Assembly (NCBI GenBank): GCA_946480965.1
Contig: CAMLMI010000124.1
Location: 1-11,853, forward strand
Direction of reading: 5' to 3'
DNA length: 11,853 nucleotides
Origin: an uncultured Verrucomicrobiales bacterium
GTDB taxonomy: Bacteria > Verrucomicrobiota > Verrucomicrobiae > Limisphaerales > CANJSG01
Part shown: positions 6,693 to 11,853 of the stretch, in pieces
Layout: each line of letters starts with the position of its first letter
Numbering within the stretch: the stretch's first letter is position 1
Program-made: the position numbers and the translations under genes
The notes under the pieces: model-generated
The model's database searches: none
What the model was told of the DNA's origin: nothing
The model's input: the letters and a program-made list of their open reading frames with translations, nothing else

Positions 6693-6728
6693 ACAGTTTA
6701 GAATGTTGGTTTGGGCGAGGTTCTGCTG

Positions 6729-6757
6729 AAGGCAGGACGCTTGCCTTGTTCTGTTTT
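6729..6757 (+). terminator. Possible attenuator hairpin with T-rich tail before rpoB
   Basis: AAGGCAGG (6729-6736) pairs with CTTGCCTT (6740-6747), eight pairs including one G-T, around the loop ACG. The following bases to 6757 are T-rich but interrupted (GTTCTGTTTT). The form fits a weak, leaky intrinsic terminator upstream of rpoB. Confidence 0.4.
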
Positions 6758-6768
6758 GGGTCAGAGAC

Positions 6769-6798
6769 GGCCCTGGTCAGCGGATTTTTGACCGGGCC
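6769..6798 (+). other. Hairpin just upstream of the rpoB start
   Basis: GGCCC (6769-6773) pairs with GGGCC (6794-6798) and GGTCA (6775-6779) with TGACC (6789-6793), with one bulged T at 6774 and a 9-nt loop containing T-rich sequence. It ends 16 nt before the rpoB ATG, close enough to affect ribosome access. Function is inferred only from position. Confidence 0.5.
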
Positions 6799-6814
6799 AT
6801 AACGAGAAAAAACA

Positions 6815-10678
<3,864 letters not shown>

Positions 10679-10716
10679 GCCAGTCGTAACAGTCCCAGAA
10701 TCCAGCCGAATAACGT

Positions 10717-11853
<1,137 letters not shown>

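Larger units (their letters stand above)
6597..6814 (+). promoter_or_regulatory. Structured rplL-rpoB intergenic region
   Basis: This 218-nt gene-free gap contains four hairpin-forming elements, listed separately, and no clear coding sequence. A TAGAAT at 6699-6704 resembles a -10 box but has no -35 at an acceptable distance. In Escherichia coli the equivalent gap contains a partial terminator and an RNase III site that lower rpoBC expression relative to the ribosomal protein genes. The comparable structure here suggests a similar role (inference). Confidence 0.5.

Noticed and set aside
6681..6704. TTGCCG and TAGAAT as an internal promoter before rpoB
   Set aside because: The spacer is only 12 bp and no other -35 lies at 16-18 bp from the TAGAAT.

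Overview
The window holds a conserved bacterial information-processing cluster: tRNA-Thr, tuf, tRNA-Trp, tRNA-Ser, secE, nusG, rplK, rplA, rplJ, rplL, rpoB and the start of rpoC, all on the + strand. A divergent pair, mutY (-) and rnhC (+), lies upstream. GC is moderately high by eye. A bacterial RNase HIII, a chlamydia-like basic DRKKRRRK stretch in RpoB and the tuf/tRNA/secE/nusG/rpl/rpo order suggest a PVC-group bacterium, most likely Verrucomicrobiota. That placement is inference. I see no phage, IS, CRISPR, toxin-antitoxin or other accessory genes.

Layout. Positions 1-746 (-) carry the catalytic part of the adenine glycosylase MutY, whose 3' end lies off the left edge. Positions 801-1751 (+) encode RNase HIII from a probable TTG start. 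Positions 1752-1922 are a control region with a near-consensus promoter (TTGACA, 17 bp, TAGGTT) followed about 30 nt later by a hairpin with a T6 run, which looks like a terminator or attenuator in the leader. tRNA-Thr(GGT) and tuf follow, and tuf ends at a textbook intrinsic terminator (3258-3287). Then come tRNA-Trp(CCA), tRNA-Ser(TGA) and secE, whose start codon is only 10 nt after the tRNA CCA end. nusG and the ribosomal protein genes rplK-rplA-rplJ-rplL are tightly packed, except for a structured 141-nt gap before rplL. A 218-nt gap between rplL and rpoB is rich in hairpins and is a likely attenuation or RNA-processing zone. Complete rpoB and the first 379 codons of rpoC end the window.

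The genes work together as translation elongation (EF-Tu and its cognate tRNA class), the ribosomal stalk and L1/L11 region, protein export (SecE), elongation and termination control (NusG), and the two large RNA polymerase subunits. No new biological system is visible. The points worth a second look are: a non-canonical switch I (G2) region in EF-Tu, the leader hairpin before tRNA-Thr, the tRNA-Ser/secE junction without a Shine-Dalgarno sequence, an extra N-terminal membrane segment in SecE, the structured rplL-rpoB gap, and a change in leucine codon use inside rpoB.
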